Shown piece after piece: positions 11,401 through 25,803 of a stretch of 64,000 nucleotides of DNA. Position 1 is the stretch's first letter; each line of letters starts with the position of its first letter. The stretch comes from Arbacia lixula. Taxonomy: Eukaryota > Echinodermata > Echinoidea > Arbacioida > Arbaciidae. The notes below the pieces were generated by a model. The model did no database searches, was not told where the DNA came from, and was given only the letters and a program-made list of their open reading frames with translations. The stretch lies in the NCBI GenBank assembly GCA_963669155.1, contig OZ022589.1, positions 21,182,886 to 21,246,885 of the forward strand. Direction: 5' to 3'. Both the position numbers and the translations under genes were made by a program.

Positions 11401-14400
11401 AAGTACATGCAGATAAACCTTTTTTAGCAGCCATCTGTATATAATTTAGAAAGATCATGTTTGATGTATATGGAGCACTACACATATCACATTGAAAGCA
11501 GTCTTAGATGTTAAAACCTGTAAATAAAGACACATTTCTTGTCTTCCTTGGGCAATCTTGATATACAGTTTTGTCAGAGGGTTAGGCACAGGATCTGAAT
11601 GCATGTGTGTAGTCCAGCAATCAGTGCTGAGTTGTCACGTGGTGGTATGGTATCTGATAAATTCACTGTTAACCAAACCATGACAAGGCATGAGGAAGAG
11701 ATTCATATCCTGCTCATTTTGCTTTACATTGTACTACAGTATCTTGGTTTTGCTTTCGATGGTGTACATACATAAAGCAATGCAAAATATTACACTGGGG
11801 CTCTTGTCGTTTTAGCCCACGCAAAACCCCAAAGAGCCCGTCTGAAAAATGATTTGTCTTCATAGCCATAGGATATACCGGTAATGCAATTCATTAGGTC
11901 AGGGTTTGTGTTTCATGACATCAAGATTTAAAAGTTCACCCCTGCAACCCCCCCCCCCCCCTCCCCATGCAAAATATTGTGATGAAGGATGAATTATGTA
12001 AATCATATATTAATATGTACCCTGGTAAATGTAACGGTGAGGTGAAATGATTGAAATCTATTTCTGGGGTTATTTTTTTTTTCAAACCTGCTGTAGTGAG
12101 ATGGACACCCTCACTAAACCATGTTATTCATGCAACCTTATCAGGAAAAAAGGTTCTCTTTTGCATTGCATGAGCTTTATCACACTGTGCCCATGTTTTT
12201 ACATACTGTACATGTACATACTATGTATACCATGTCTGTACATGTGCAAGATTGAGATTTCTCATCTACAGTGTATCATGCTTTTGTCACATACCCTGTA
12301 CACATGTACAGTACAGTACAGAACTTTTATGAAAATGTACAGAATAGAATGGGATTGTTGTGCATCTGTGTGTGAACGGTGGAAACTAATTTTCTATACA
12401 CGGACCTACAAAAAAAAGGAAATTAAATGAAATGTGCTGTATGCATGAAAGTGGTAGGCTACTAGTATTTGTGTTCATGTCTTAATTGAAATCCTCCATA
12501 TGTGTGTTTTTTTTTAAACAGTATTATTGAATTGATGGAAGGAAATACATGTACAATCGCCACAACCCTGACCTCAGTTAATATTTTACGGTGGAGTAGA
12601 ATTATTTTCTATAGAAACGTGCAGGCCTTACAAATGCCTCAAGCAATGCCACAAATTGTATTTATTAGCATTCAGGCTTCTGTTGGTGGTTTAAAAAATG
12701 CTTACGTGCATTCACTGAAAAGGAAATTTGTGGTTATGAGTAAAAATAGAGAACTGTGGGGAGTCTAGTCTACTGTACTTTATGATGTCTGCATTGTACA
12801 ATTTTGATCAGTGGCAAATTTGAAGCTTTTCCCCTTTTCCCTGTGTTTTTCCACTGACCTACAATCTAGAGAAGGGGTAACTAGGTCAGTGTTATCAGGT
12901 CAATATCAGGGCATTATTTAGCTTGAGATTAAGCCAATACTGGCTGAGTAGTGGCAGTAGTGCTCTCAGTAGTAGGTGTGTGTCACTGATCTCCCCACTA
13001 ACTGGATGGGTGGTCACGCTCCACTGAATGAAGCCCGCGCGCAGCGGCGTCCGCCATCTTGGGACCATCACAAACAGAAACACCAACGGCGTTGGGAAGC
13101 GTGTTTAAGTGTACGTTGTGGCACGCAGGTACGGTGGTTCTGCTGGATGTGCCGATGCTTGTGCACGTGCATGTTTTGTGGAACAGAGTTTTAACATCAA
13201 CAGAATTATTCTGTAGTATTTAATCATTCAAATGATGAATTCCACAGGTCTTGCCTTCATACATGTAGAGCCCCCCGGGTAGAGCCTACCCGGGAGCCTA
13301 CATGTCATGCATGCAAATCATGTTAACCGAACTCTGTGTCATGGACAAGGGTCGATTAACTAATTTTAAAAATGGGGACTGTGGACTTGATAGATAGTCA
13401 AGGACTTAAACTCGATCACTCCAACCGGCAAGTTGTTTTAATTAAGTGACAAGCAAAAGAAAAGATATCAAAATGGCTATTAGTCCCAGCGGCAGTTATG
13501 AATTCTTTACCTCCTCCCCCCTGAAAAAAAGAGTAAAAATGGGGGATCGGGCCGGAGGCATGATGTACCGAACCTGAATTATCATACCGGGGAATGCGTG
13601 GGGAGGGATTTGAACCCCACCGGGGTTGACCCAACTTGTACCCCCCCCCCCCTCCCACACACACACACACAAACACATGCACACACACATCACACACACA
13701 CACATCACACACACAACCGCATCACACACACACATACATACCCACATCACACACACATGCACTCATCACACGCACACACAAACATCACACACACACACAT
13801 CACACACGCACACACATCACACATCACACACACACACATACACACACATCACACACACATACATACACATCACACACACGCAAACATCACACACACATTA
13901 CACACACATCACACACGCACACATATCACACACACACATCACACACACACATACACACAAATCACACACACACACATCACACACACACAAACATCACACA
14001 CACACATTACACACATCACGCACACACAAACATCACACACACATTACACACACATCACACACATCACAAACATCACACACACATCACACACACACATCAC
14101 ACACACATAACACACACATCACACACACATCACACACACACACACATCACACACACATCACACACACACATCACACACACACACACACACAAACTTTAAC
14201 GCATGCACACACAAATCACACACATGATACAATAAGTTTTACTTGTTAATCCAGTTAACTGGTCTTTGAAACTTTTAGATAAAGTAGAACAAACTGAAGA
14301 ATGTGAACATAATTTTGTGACAGCAAAACTTGTAAAATATAGATAATTCTTCGAGCACTCCAACACAGTTCGCTACGCAGTATATCACGGCTGACAGCTT

Positions 14401-14563
14401 TTTTGATGGTCCCACAATGACGGCCGCTTCGCTTCGGCAGCTTCACGACGGAATAGCCAATGAGCGTGCAACAACCTATCCAGTTAGTGTAGAGATCAGT
14501 GGTGTGTGTATATATGTGTGTGTGTGTGTATGTGTGTGTGTGTATGTGTGTGTGTGTGTGTGG

Positions 14564-14635
<72 letters not shown>

Positions 14636-17600
14636 ATCATGTGTATATCATGCTTTATTGTGTTTATCAAATAAAGAACAGGGAAAAAAAGAAAGTTTAT
14701 GTTAGTGTTATTGTGTATCACTGGGGTACTGCTTGGTAGCACATTGTCAATGGAATTTCCTGTGGAGTCCATTGACCACTGCATACCAGTACCACTTGCA
14801 CATGTGTGATGACATCACTCCCATTCATGAGGAGAGTGAAAAGTTTGTTGACCTCAGGCTGACTAGGTGTGTATGCCTAGACTCTCTCCCCAGGTTAAAG
14901 TTGCAATTTTATGTTGTACATGAATTTGCAATCAAAACAAGAACATGTGCTCAAAATAAAGTCATTAATTAACATGTACATGTACATGTATGTAATATAA
15001 AGAGAAAAATTAAGAGAACAGTAAATTGATTATGATTTCATTTAAATTATACATGATTAAAATACATATATATCATTACATTTAGTTGTTTTTCATGAAG
15101 GTAAATAGAAATGTATTCAAGTAAACATTGGCCCCTTTTGGTGTTTCCTGCTATTTCAGAAGAAAAGTATATTATCAGAACTTATTTCTATAGATGTTGA
15201 CAATTTGTTAGGAAATTTATATACGCTTTCTTAATATTCCAGTATTTGAACCAGTATCTTTTTATTTTTTTTAAATGAGCAGTGATAATGTGGATAAATA
15301 CACTTCTACTACTGTACGTCACAATTACTCACAGCTATTTCTGGTGGTACTGTCAGAGACTACCGGTACAATCAGCTGCCATTGTGACTTTGTGGTATCT
15401 TTGTGTGTAATCATTGACAGCGCTGCATACCACGTATGACACAGTTGTCATTCGGTCAAGTAGCTACAGGTAGTTTCATTCAGCTTGATTTCATCGGATT
15501 TTTTGACCGGTAGAAATAGAATGATTTGGTGTACATTACATGGTCAAGTGGTTAGTAGTACTTTCATTCAGCTCGATGTCATCCGATTACATGTACTTAC
15601 TTATACTTTGACCCGTACATGTATAAATAGCCCACTTTGCTGCACATTGTTGACGTATGGTCAAGTGGCTATCAATTGTGCTCAATTTGTAAGAGATTGT
15701 GCAAAAACAATGAAATTGAAAAAAAGAAGAAAAAAAAAAGAATTGATACAGCATTTGACAATAATAAGCCAGCATTACAGAAAATAAGCAACGGCAATGC
15801 CTCACACCAGGTGGTGCATTCTACATTTTTTGTGTTAAATTTCCATCTGCAGAGGTGCACTTAAAGGTCCCCTGTCATCAAAATGTATGTCGACTTATGT
15901 TGAAGCAACATAATATGTACATAGCAAAATCACTAACTGTTCAATGGAAATATGTGTCCTATTTTAAAATAATTTTTCTTTATTTTTTCTCAGCACTGAT
16001 AAGCCCCGCCTCCAAAATATCCTCCAACTCAAGATTCCCTGTGTGACATCATCAAAGGTAGAAATTAGCAGGATAATAAGCAAAATTTATGCACAAACTA
16101 AACATTGTAATGACTACCTCCACCTGCCCACAAGAACATCACATGTCTTCACACAATACCATCTAACAACCTTTCATGTGGGAATAATCGTTTCCTTACA
16201 TTATGTCAGAAATGTACTAGCTGTGTGATGCTATTATACATGTAAGCACTTGCAGGTAGTCATTGCAATGTTTATTTTGTGCATAAATTATGTATATTAT
16301 CCTGCTAATTTCTTATCAGTACTGAGAAAAAATATAGAAAAATAATTTTAAAATATAGGAAACATATTTCCATTGAACAGTTTTTATTGATTTTGTTATA
16401 CATATTAAGTTGCATCAACAGAAGTCAACATATATTTTGATGACAGGGGCCCTTTAAGTGTAAAGAGGGTGCAGTAAGGACACAGTATTGCTAAGTACAT
16501 ACACATGTAGCTGTTTATACAAATCATTCTTCTAAATGCTTTTCATTTTATCCACAGGGTTGAACCGCAGCATGCAGTCAGAAAGAGTAGTGCCTAGAGG
16601 GCGCCCTAGGGACATGAGTGCTGCTGAGTTGGACAGGGAAAATGCCGTCACTCAGATGAGACATGCTGCACAGCAGGTAAGTTCTACATGTACATGTACA
16701 CATGTTCATCTATGTGTGCTCAGTCATGCTGGTACCAGTTTAATGCAATTTGGGGTATCATCATGTTTGACTAACAAATTGTCCCATAAAATGACTATCT
16801 TTAAAGTTCCTTGAAATGTTGAAGAGACTGGAAAATAAACGACCATACCCTGAAGCTTCGTTTTAATCCTATATCCCTTTTTAAATCCTCATCCATTGCC
16901 CTCATCATAATACCAACCCTTTGAAATGTTGAAGAAACTGGAAAATAAACAGCCATACCCTGAAGCTTTGTTTTAATCCTATATCCCTTTTTAAATCCTC
17001 ATCCATTGCCCTGATCATGATGCCAACCCTTTCCCCTGTCAGTTATTCCCTTAATCTGTGCTTTGATATCATTCTGAGGGAAAAAATAACATCCTCCTTG
17101 TTTTGTATTGTGTAATTCTTTGTGTTTTTAGATAAACAGATTGTTATTAGGTCGTAATTTAATTGCTTTGCCATACATTTCTGCTTGATGCTTCACATTT
17201 TATCTGTTTCAATCAGAGATCTTTGCGTCTGAGGTTTCTCTTGAATGAGAAAACAGTGCTCACATTTTTAAGACTACAAAATTTACCAATGAAATCCAGG
17301 TCTGGCACATTAGATTTTAGCCATTATTACAGGCTTCTTGGCTTAAAAGCAGGTTTATTCTGAAAATGATTGTCAGACCCAGGAAATGTGTTCTCTCTGA
17401 TAGAAAGCAATTTACTTAGTATCTGACCATACGTTTTATGAGGGAGATGCCAGTTGATTTATTTTATTGCTTCACAGTATACTTTGAGAGTGCACTAACT
17501 GTACTTAAAATGCGTAAGTGGATATCACATCATGCTCAAAATTTAATTGAGGTATTGAATTTTAGTTAATGTCAAAGAATAATGCGTTGAATGCACATAA

Positions 17601-20122
17601 AATAAAAGCACCATATCAATTAACGGAGTTATCAAATTACTGCACAGTTTTACCATGTATACAAGGTTGTGGTGCCTTCCGTCCTGTCATGCCTGTGCGA
17701 GCCAATAGGAGGTATTATAGGTTTGATACTGTGATACTTCAACAAGTTAAAATAGAACCACTGGACAGTGCAATTGTGGTGTCTTCTTCCTATTCGAACC
17801 AGTAGGAGGTACAGTATACAGTATGTAGGTTTAATACTTTGATACTTCAAGTTGGTATTAAGTACAGGGCCTTGTTGCATATTTTTTTCAGTTATTGTAA
17901 CTTACTATCAGTAGACAACAGGTGCAATAATGAGAGCTCATTGGCTGTTGCCATAGAAGCTACCATTGATGGTCAGCTACAATAATTGAAAACCAATTAT
18001 ACAACATAGCCCAGGACACTGGAAATTAGTGTACTTGTACCTTAATATAAATTTTGTCAACATAGCTTGCATGTTGAGTGACCAGTGGAATTTTCTCTAT
18101 AGGTGTAGGGTATTGCAGATTGAGAAGAGGCATATTTTGGAAGCTCCTTTCTGCATTAGGTAAAGAATCCTTTCATTTTCACTAGAACATTGCATTTCTT
18201 TTCACATGGATGGTTTGCATGGTTTGATTATAAGTTATGCAAACCTACATATTGTGGAGTGCCCTCTTATTTTGTTTTCATCATTTTTTTCCAGATCCAA
18301 TCTGAGATAGTTGACCAGATGACCGATAGGCTGGGCAGCCTGGTGGACGGGTTTGTGGGAGAGGTCACTAAGATGGGGGAGCTGGAATCACCAATGCAGG
18401 AGAACCCCAAAGGCAAAAGGTCAGTTCATCACAAGAATAGTAAATATTGATTGATACCAGTCAAAAAATGACATACATTGAGGTGCTCAGAGCGATTGAA
18501 GACAGGGTGTCCCTTCTGCTGGTCAAAAAATAACATTTTGTAAAAAAAAACACAGAAAATGGAAGAACATACTGTATCAGAACTTCCCTCCGAATAGTAG
18601 AACAGTATACTGACTAAAAGCGAAGTTATAGCGATCGCTAGATTTTGAGCAGGTTCTGGGCTGGTTATCCGAAACCTATAGCCTAGAGACTGGAGACCGC
18701 TGTGCGCTATGGTCCGCACAACAGTGCATGCGTTCAATAGGAGCATGCCCACAGTGCCCAGTGAATTATGCACTGACAGTCGACAGACTGGAAGTTGCAA
18801 AATGAATGTTTCTGCAGTTTGTGCACAGTGTAGGAGGAATAAGCCACCAGTATTTATGTATTATGAACTAAACATATAAATTCCAGTTCGATAAAAACAA
18901 ACTCGCCTCCCACAACAAATGTAGATCAGAGAGATACAGTTCTGAAATTGGACAGACAATAAACTATGAAATTGATTTGTGAAAATCTGAATCACTCAGT
19001 AGTATACCTGAGGATGTTGTTAGCCTTTCATGAATTCATGTACATGTACAGTGTATGTTGCTTGAAATATTCATCAGACATATCAAATACATTATGTGCA
19101 CATCTTCACACTTAATATGTACTTTACACTGCCATCAACACGTTATACATTATTATCCAATTATTGTTTGCACTTGGTACACATATGTTTCATGCATTGT
19201 GTTATGAGAAAAGCACATATGTCGTGAATTGGTTTCAGAGATGTACCCTGGATGATAATGTTTGTTTTTGTTTTGTTTTGTGTTAATTATCTCTGTAGGT
19301 GTCGGCTTGCACAAAAAGTCTTCATTGCCAGAGAATCCCTCCTGACGTAAGTACACACTGTCTGTAGCTGAAGGTCAATCAACACTCTCCAATAACTAAT
19401 GGTTTTATTTACCAGTGATGGGCTAGAAATAATTCCCAACTCTTCTACCCTGATTTTCTAGTCTTTAATTTCCTACTCTTTGATTGGCAGTCTGAAAGAA
19501 TGCCATCCTGTGCATATAAGGAAAACCCATATGAGAGTAAGGAGATAAAGAAAAAGCCTTTGAAGAGCAGAAATGAGTCTGTGTCGATCAAAAAAAAAAA
19601 AGTTGGATAATTCTCACTAGGTATAATATACAGCTTTGTCACAATGACACGGTCAAAAACAACAAAATCTCCCTCATATAGTTGTCTAATTCCCCCCCCC
19701 CCCCCCCTTGCAGCCACAATCAAACTTTACAAGACTAAAGTACATATATTTATTGAGTGCATTGTTATCCTATAATTCACCAGACACTGATACCAAAAAC
19801 AATGGATTGTTCAGTCAGAAAACATAAATCTTCACTATAATGAAATGAAATAGATACTGACACATGAGCCTTCAAACACAAACTAGGATGTCCCTGCATT
19901 GTGTAGAGCATGAAACTGATATGTTTGTCTTTTTAGTAATTGTTTTCATGATGCCTATTTGTTTTTTGCATCACATGTTTGCAGAAAGTTTGAGTTTTGT
20001 CCACAAACCAGGAAGCAGGGTTTTTATTTTTTCCAGCATTATATCAAGGTTATACAATGAGTTTCACCGGTACACCATGTGATATATCAAGGTTCATACA
20101 ATGTACAAGGTGAAGAGAAAAT

Positions 20123-20196
<74 letters not shown>

Positions 20197-23100
20197 GAGA
20201 GGAGGGAGGGAGAGGGAGAGAGGAAGAGAGAGAGAGAAAGAGAGGGGGAGGGATGGAGAGGGAGAGAGAGAGAGAGGAAGAGAGAGAGAGAAACAGAGAG
20301 AAAGAGAGAGAGAGAAAGAAAGAGAGAGAGAAAGAGAGAGGGAGAAAGAGAGGAGAAAGGGGAAGAGAGAGGAGGAGCATGTATGAGGGGGTACACCTGA
20401 GAAAAAAAGAGGAAGAAGAGAAAGAGAGGGATTAAGAGGGGAGAGAAAAAGAGAAGAGGGGGTGGGGTGGGGTGGGGGGCTCAGAGTGAGAGAACAAGGT
20501 AGAAAGAGAAAGAGAGGGAGGGAGTAAGGGAGAGAGTGAGAAATATTAAAGAGAAATGATGAGGGGGGGGGGGTAAGTTCATGAATTTATTATAAGAAAT
20601 AGTCCTATTTACACATCCATCATATGTGTTGTGAGCAATAAATTGGCATGTATATTGTTGGCAATTCAATTCATATGACATCAGTAAGACAGTGTGCAAG
20701 ATGTGTTGTGTTAAATGGTGTAAGAATAGAGAATATTATTATTGTGTCATGCGCTCTATATTTATTCCAGTCATTTTCCAAATTTTAGAATTGCCATTGA
20801 TTCTTATTGATTCTTATATTCTGCAAATACAGTACTTAAGAATTATTATGTTCTGTTGTGTCTAATGAGTACTTCTTGTCTTTATTTTTTTTTAAATCAG
20901 GAAACTGTTGCAGGACAAGAACATCCAGACAATCTACAATATTTTTGTGGCCATCCTCATAGTAATCATCATGAATACCTTCATTACAGACCTCATTGAA
21001 ACTGGAAGGTAAGATGGCAGCAGTAACTCAACACATTAGCTTTCTCTTGTTTACTCATCAAGAAACATTTTCCTCTAATGATGGTAGATTCTTTACTTGA
21101 AGAGTTCAGCATCACCATAGATTTTCCTTTGATATAATCTTATGCTAATGCATTGTAATTTACATATTATTTTTCATGACCTATTTTTCATGACTTCTTC
21201 TATCTCTAGAACTTGTTGTTTTGATTATACTTACATAATTTCTCATTTGTGTTGTCTCTCATTGCCTTCCAGTTTTTCTTGTTCTTTGTCCTCACCTCGT
21301 TTCCTTTCTTATCTTGCCTGTTATTGTATTCTTCATCTTTTTATATTCTGCTTTTTTTCTCTTTTTTTTAAATTAATTTTTTTGGTTATCTACAAAACAT
21401 CTCCATATCTCTTTCTCTCCTTGTACTTGTTTATATTTGTGTTCTTGTTGTTATTCTTCTTCTGCTCTTCATTTTTGTTTCTTCCTACTTTTTTTTAAAT
21501 TTTGATCCTTTTGTTCTTCTTTGTATTTCCTTCATGTAGTGTTGATTACTCAATCACTCTCTTTTCCTCTGACCCTCATGAAACTGGATTAGCCAACTTC
21601 TCAATTGACTTCTCAATTGATCCTATCCATGGAATTATTGGGTCAATTGTGTAACAAAAGTATATTGATAAGGAAAGGGATTGATCTCTTTCTCCACGCA
21701 TAGTCACATTGTATGTTCTGTTCTTTGAAGATTATTTGTTTAACTTTGTTTCTTGTTTGTCTCCAATTCATTTGAGCCTAAGGGCTGGATTTGCAATCTT
21801 TTCCACACTTTTCACTACTGTAAATGATATAATTCAAAGGGAAGTCATAAAAACTGGGTATTTTGGATTAGAACTCAAATGGCATATTTTATAGGTCAAA
21901 GTGCCAAGAAAATGAAGCAATTGATAAAAGAAAATGATCGTTTAAAATGTTGAACCTTAAAAAGAACTTGTTGGTAAGACACATAGTATGGATATGTCCC
22001 TTGTTTGTTAGATTGGGTTCAAGTTGGTTGCAATTGTAATGCTATGCACATGGACGTGATGCCACTGTATTACCCAAACATCTACAGGCATAAAAAAGAA
22101 GCTGTTCATAAAATTGTGAGCGTTTCTGCCTGCAGCAACTTTAGAAAGAAAAGAGAAATTCACACCTGAGCACTCTAAAATAACACACAAATGACAAATC
22201 CATAGAATTTACAAAGTTTTGATATGATGATTAGCCATACAATTTTTTTTTTTTTTTTATACAATTATATTTTTGGTCTTAGTTGCAGAATGAAGTCTCA
22301 CTTCAACATGTGCAGTATGTTATTTTTAAGTTATACAACTAAAGCAAATACAGTACTAACTAAAGTACATACATGCATGTGCGCATGCATATGTACATAC
22401 TATTGTACTATTGACTCTTCTGTTCACACATAGAAATCTACGACTAATAACAGCTAATCTTTTTTGAGAGATAAATTTGTATTTACTGTGACTTTGAACC
22501 CTGTCTCCAGCTGATAGGGACATGTACATGTACATGTAGGTAGACACAGCGTGCTTGTACACAATAATTGCTTGGGGGTCAGTGTACGAGTAGTCAAAGA
22601 GGGTGGAAAAGAAAGAACTGATGATTGTGCAAGATACATGGACATTTTTAACTAGTGCTTTTATATTTTGTTTGTTTATGAAGCTTGATACTGCCTTGTA
22701 CTTGAGCTTGATTCAGTCACACGTTAGCCTTCTCAGTCCCGTAGGAAATAAAGTGTGTAGTAGGTCTTTTCAATTCAATTCAATTCAAGTTTATTCAATC
22801 AGTCATAAAAAATACATGAATATACAGACTTTGATAAAACATGGGATTAGGAGCCCCTGGGAGTTCAAAGGAACTTGTAGGTTGGGCACCACCATGACAT
22901 GCATATAGTACAAATCAATTTAAAACATACAGGGAAAGAAAGTAAAGAGAATAACACTAAAGTGCACTGCAAAAACAGTGTCTATGATTGGCTGGTTCTG
23001 AGAAGGTTAAAAGTGACCCTTTTTCTAGCCTACAATATAAAGTTGTGCCAATAATATTATAAAATGTAGAGTAGACAATACTGCTAATTATAACTTTCCT

Positions 23101-25364
23101 CAGAATATGGGAGCTCAAAAGTGCCATCTTGTGTGTTTACAAGTTTTGATAATCTGTACATTTTGTATTGAAGTATAACATGAACAGGTAGGAGTGTTTT
23201 CTTGTTATATTTTCTCCTTCTTTGACAATAAGCAGATTATATTACATGATTATCAAGACGCAAACATTGCTCAATATGTACATGTATGTACAGTGTCAAG
23301 TGTATGGTTCACATACTTGCACCATTGTACAGAATTGTTGATACACTGCCAGCCACACACCTTCGTTCTCACACAGACACATGTTACACACATACTTTCA
23401 ATCTGACCAGCGTCAATTCATTTACAGTTAGATCGTGTTTCATCCTGGATGATAGACGATTTTCCTGAAATTCATAAATGTTCTGAAACAGATTTGTAGA
23501 TCCTTTAATTTCTGTGGAACATCATCCGATGTCAAAAAGGAGCTTATCATTTATCACTTGAGGACCTTGAAGAGGGATGAATTGTAAACATATTCAAAGT
23601 CCATGATTTTGACAATCTTGAGGTTCTTAACCTTACTATACACTGGGGGAGAATATTTATCGCATATATGTTAGAAGTCATTTCTTTTATTGCATTGGCT
23701 TTTTGTCATTGCTTCATTTCTGTTGTAGTGTGGCTTTGATTTGGGTCTTAATTATCACAGTGATATTTACATGTGTCTTATTTTATGAAACTAAAACTCT
23801 GATGTCTTGATACATTCAACTGATCCTGTGTATCAAATCCTTCTCATTGCTTCAATTCTCCTTCCTCCCTTTATTCCCTGTACAGTGGCCAGGCTTTGGG
23901 GTAATAAATTGAGTATTTAAAATAATTTCTCTTTACTGGGCCATTAATATTCTGTTTTCACTAATCGAACCTTAAACCTATTCCCCTCCCCTTTCTTCTC
24001 TCCATTCCTTTCCTTGCCTTATCTGAATGGACTAAAAGGCTACTCCTTTCATTTGCTTTTCTCGATATATGACTACAAAGTGAACATGTACATTCAGTCT
24101 CTCTCTTTAAATGCCATATCCAGAGACATAGGCAATCATGGCATGCCACAAATCTCTGTTCCTAGCCTTCTGGATCAGCTCCACCTCCTGCTGACCTACA
24201 CCTCTCTCTGTCTGCAATCCATGCGTTCAGACTGGTCATCCAATTCATCTGTTTTCTTCCTGTACCTCTCTTACCCTCTATCTTTCCTGTCAGACTCTTC
24301 TTTCTCATGAAATATCCTATAAAAAAACTCATTTGCCCAGTTCTTATCTCGACAATCAGCTCTCTCTCTCTTCACTCTAGCTCTTCATAGAACCACTTCG
24401 TTGGTTACTCTATCCTTCCAAAGAATCCTCATCATTCGTCTGAGGAACTACATTTCACAACTCTCCAAAAGCTTTCTGTCTAATGCTATTGACCATGCCT
24501 CACTGCCATACATTAACACAGGGTATATGTAACAAGACATTTAGCATCAAATTTAATCCCTCGATTGATCCATCTCCTTTGTGGGGATGTTAATTTTCAG
24601 TTTCAACTAATCTACATGTTCCTCCACTATCTTCCCCTCTCCCCTTTCTTCTGTTCTTTTCTCTCCCTGCCTGGTTCGTTCTCTCAGGATCCAATGGACT
24701 TTTAGCTGTTGCTGCAGTCCTCATCCCAGGATATAGGTTTAATATGGGTTCATAAATTGAAATTTAAACTAAATTTGTTACAGGAAGATTAATGTTCTGT
24801 TTCAACTAATGTAATCTCAACCCTCTTCCCCTCCCCCCCTCTCTTCTTTCCATTTATTTCCCTACCCTTTTCATTCTCTCAGTTTCTGATGGTCTGCCGC
24901 AGTCCTTTGCCTGTACATATATATTAGTTTAATTTGGGTTCATAATATCATATTGGAACTATTGAAACTTAACTTGTTACAGGGAGATTAATTTTCAACT
25001 AAGCTAATCACAACCCTCTTCCCCCTCTCCCCTGTCTTTCTTGTCTCTCCTTTGTTGCTTCACTCAGTATCCGGATGGACTTTGGTTTGTTGCAGCGGGC
25101 CTTCGGCCAGGCGCCCATTGTCCTGTGGACCTGGTTCCTGATGCAGCTCTGGGCCATGCTAGTCTTCTACGGTACCTTCCAGTACTGGGCCCACCATGAC
25201 TCCTGCTACTATTCTCCGTTCAGGTGAAAACTCATTTTTATATGCTGATGGTCTTGCATTGATTGCCCTTCATGGTTTGGTTGGTGGGAATGGTATCCAT
25301 GGAAATGGAATTAACAATGATAATGATGCAACTATGAATGATAATAGCATATTTTCTGCTACTT

Positions 25365-25403
<39 letters not shown>

Positions 25404-25467
25404 TTTCTACTTCTACTACTAAAACTACTACAAGTACAAGAACTACTTCTACTACTACTACTACTTT

Positions 25468-25524
<57 letters not shown>

Positions 25525-25527
25525 ATG

Positions 25528-25587
<60 letters not shown>

Positions 25588-25590
25588 ATG

Positions 25591-25644
<54 letters not shown>

Positions 25645-25647
25645 ATG

Positions 25648-25700
<53 letters not shown>

Positions 25701-25745
25701 TTTCTACTTCTACTACTAAAACTACTACAAGTACAAGAACTACTT

Positions 25746-25803
<58 letters not shown>

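Larger units (their letters stand above)
12984..14512. repeat. Inverted repeat pair enclosing the (CA)n array
   Basis: The left arm (12984-13070) and right arm (about 14395-14512) share CACTGATCTC..CACTAACTGGAT and GGGACCATCA in opposite orientations. A further related piece, ACTGGGGAGATCAGTGG, is near 7154-7170. The source element is not recognised. Confidence 0.7.
8499..16557. other. SOAT intron 1 (8.1 kb)
   Basis: I see no exon here. It holds G15 runs at 8743-8757 and 8909-8923, an X-box-bearing MITE, a 54-bp tandem repeat, a TTAA-flanked MITE, the large (CA)n and (TG)n arrays, a ~90-115 bp imperfect duplication at about 15440-15680 (GGTCAAGTGGCTA type), and a 589-bp TTAA element. Confidence 0.8.
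16677..18294. other. SOAT intron 2
   Basis: No exon is seen. It contains a 110-bp tandem duplication, a ~110-bp imperfect duplication at about 17660-17876 (CCAGTAGGAGGTA...ATACTTCAA), and a member of the X-box MITE family. Confidence 0.7.
21009..25067. other. SOAT intron 5 (4.1 kb)
   Basis: It holds a T/CT-rich stretch (21180-21500), a retroelement 3' tail, a LINE fragment, and decayed tandem copies of the exon-6 acceptor region. No extra exon with intact signals is seen. Confidence 0.75.

Noticed and set aside
13598..14249. Long His/Thr/Ser ORFs in three frames
   Set aside because: They are translations of the (CA)n array in all frames, not genes.
20079..20435. Arg/Glu-rich 118-residue ORF and its Leu/Ser shadows
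   Set aside because: Pure translation of the (GA)n tract.
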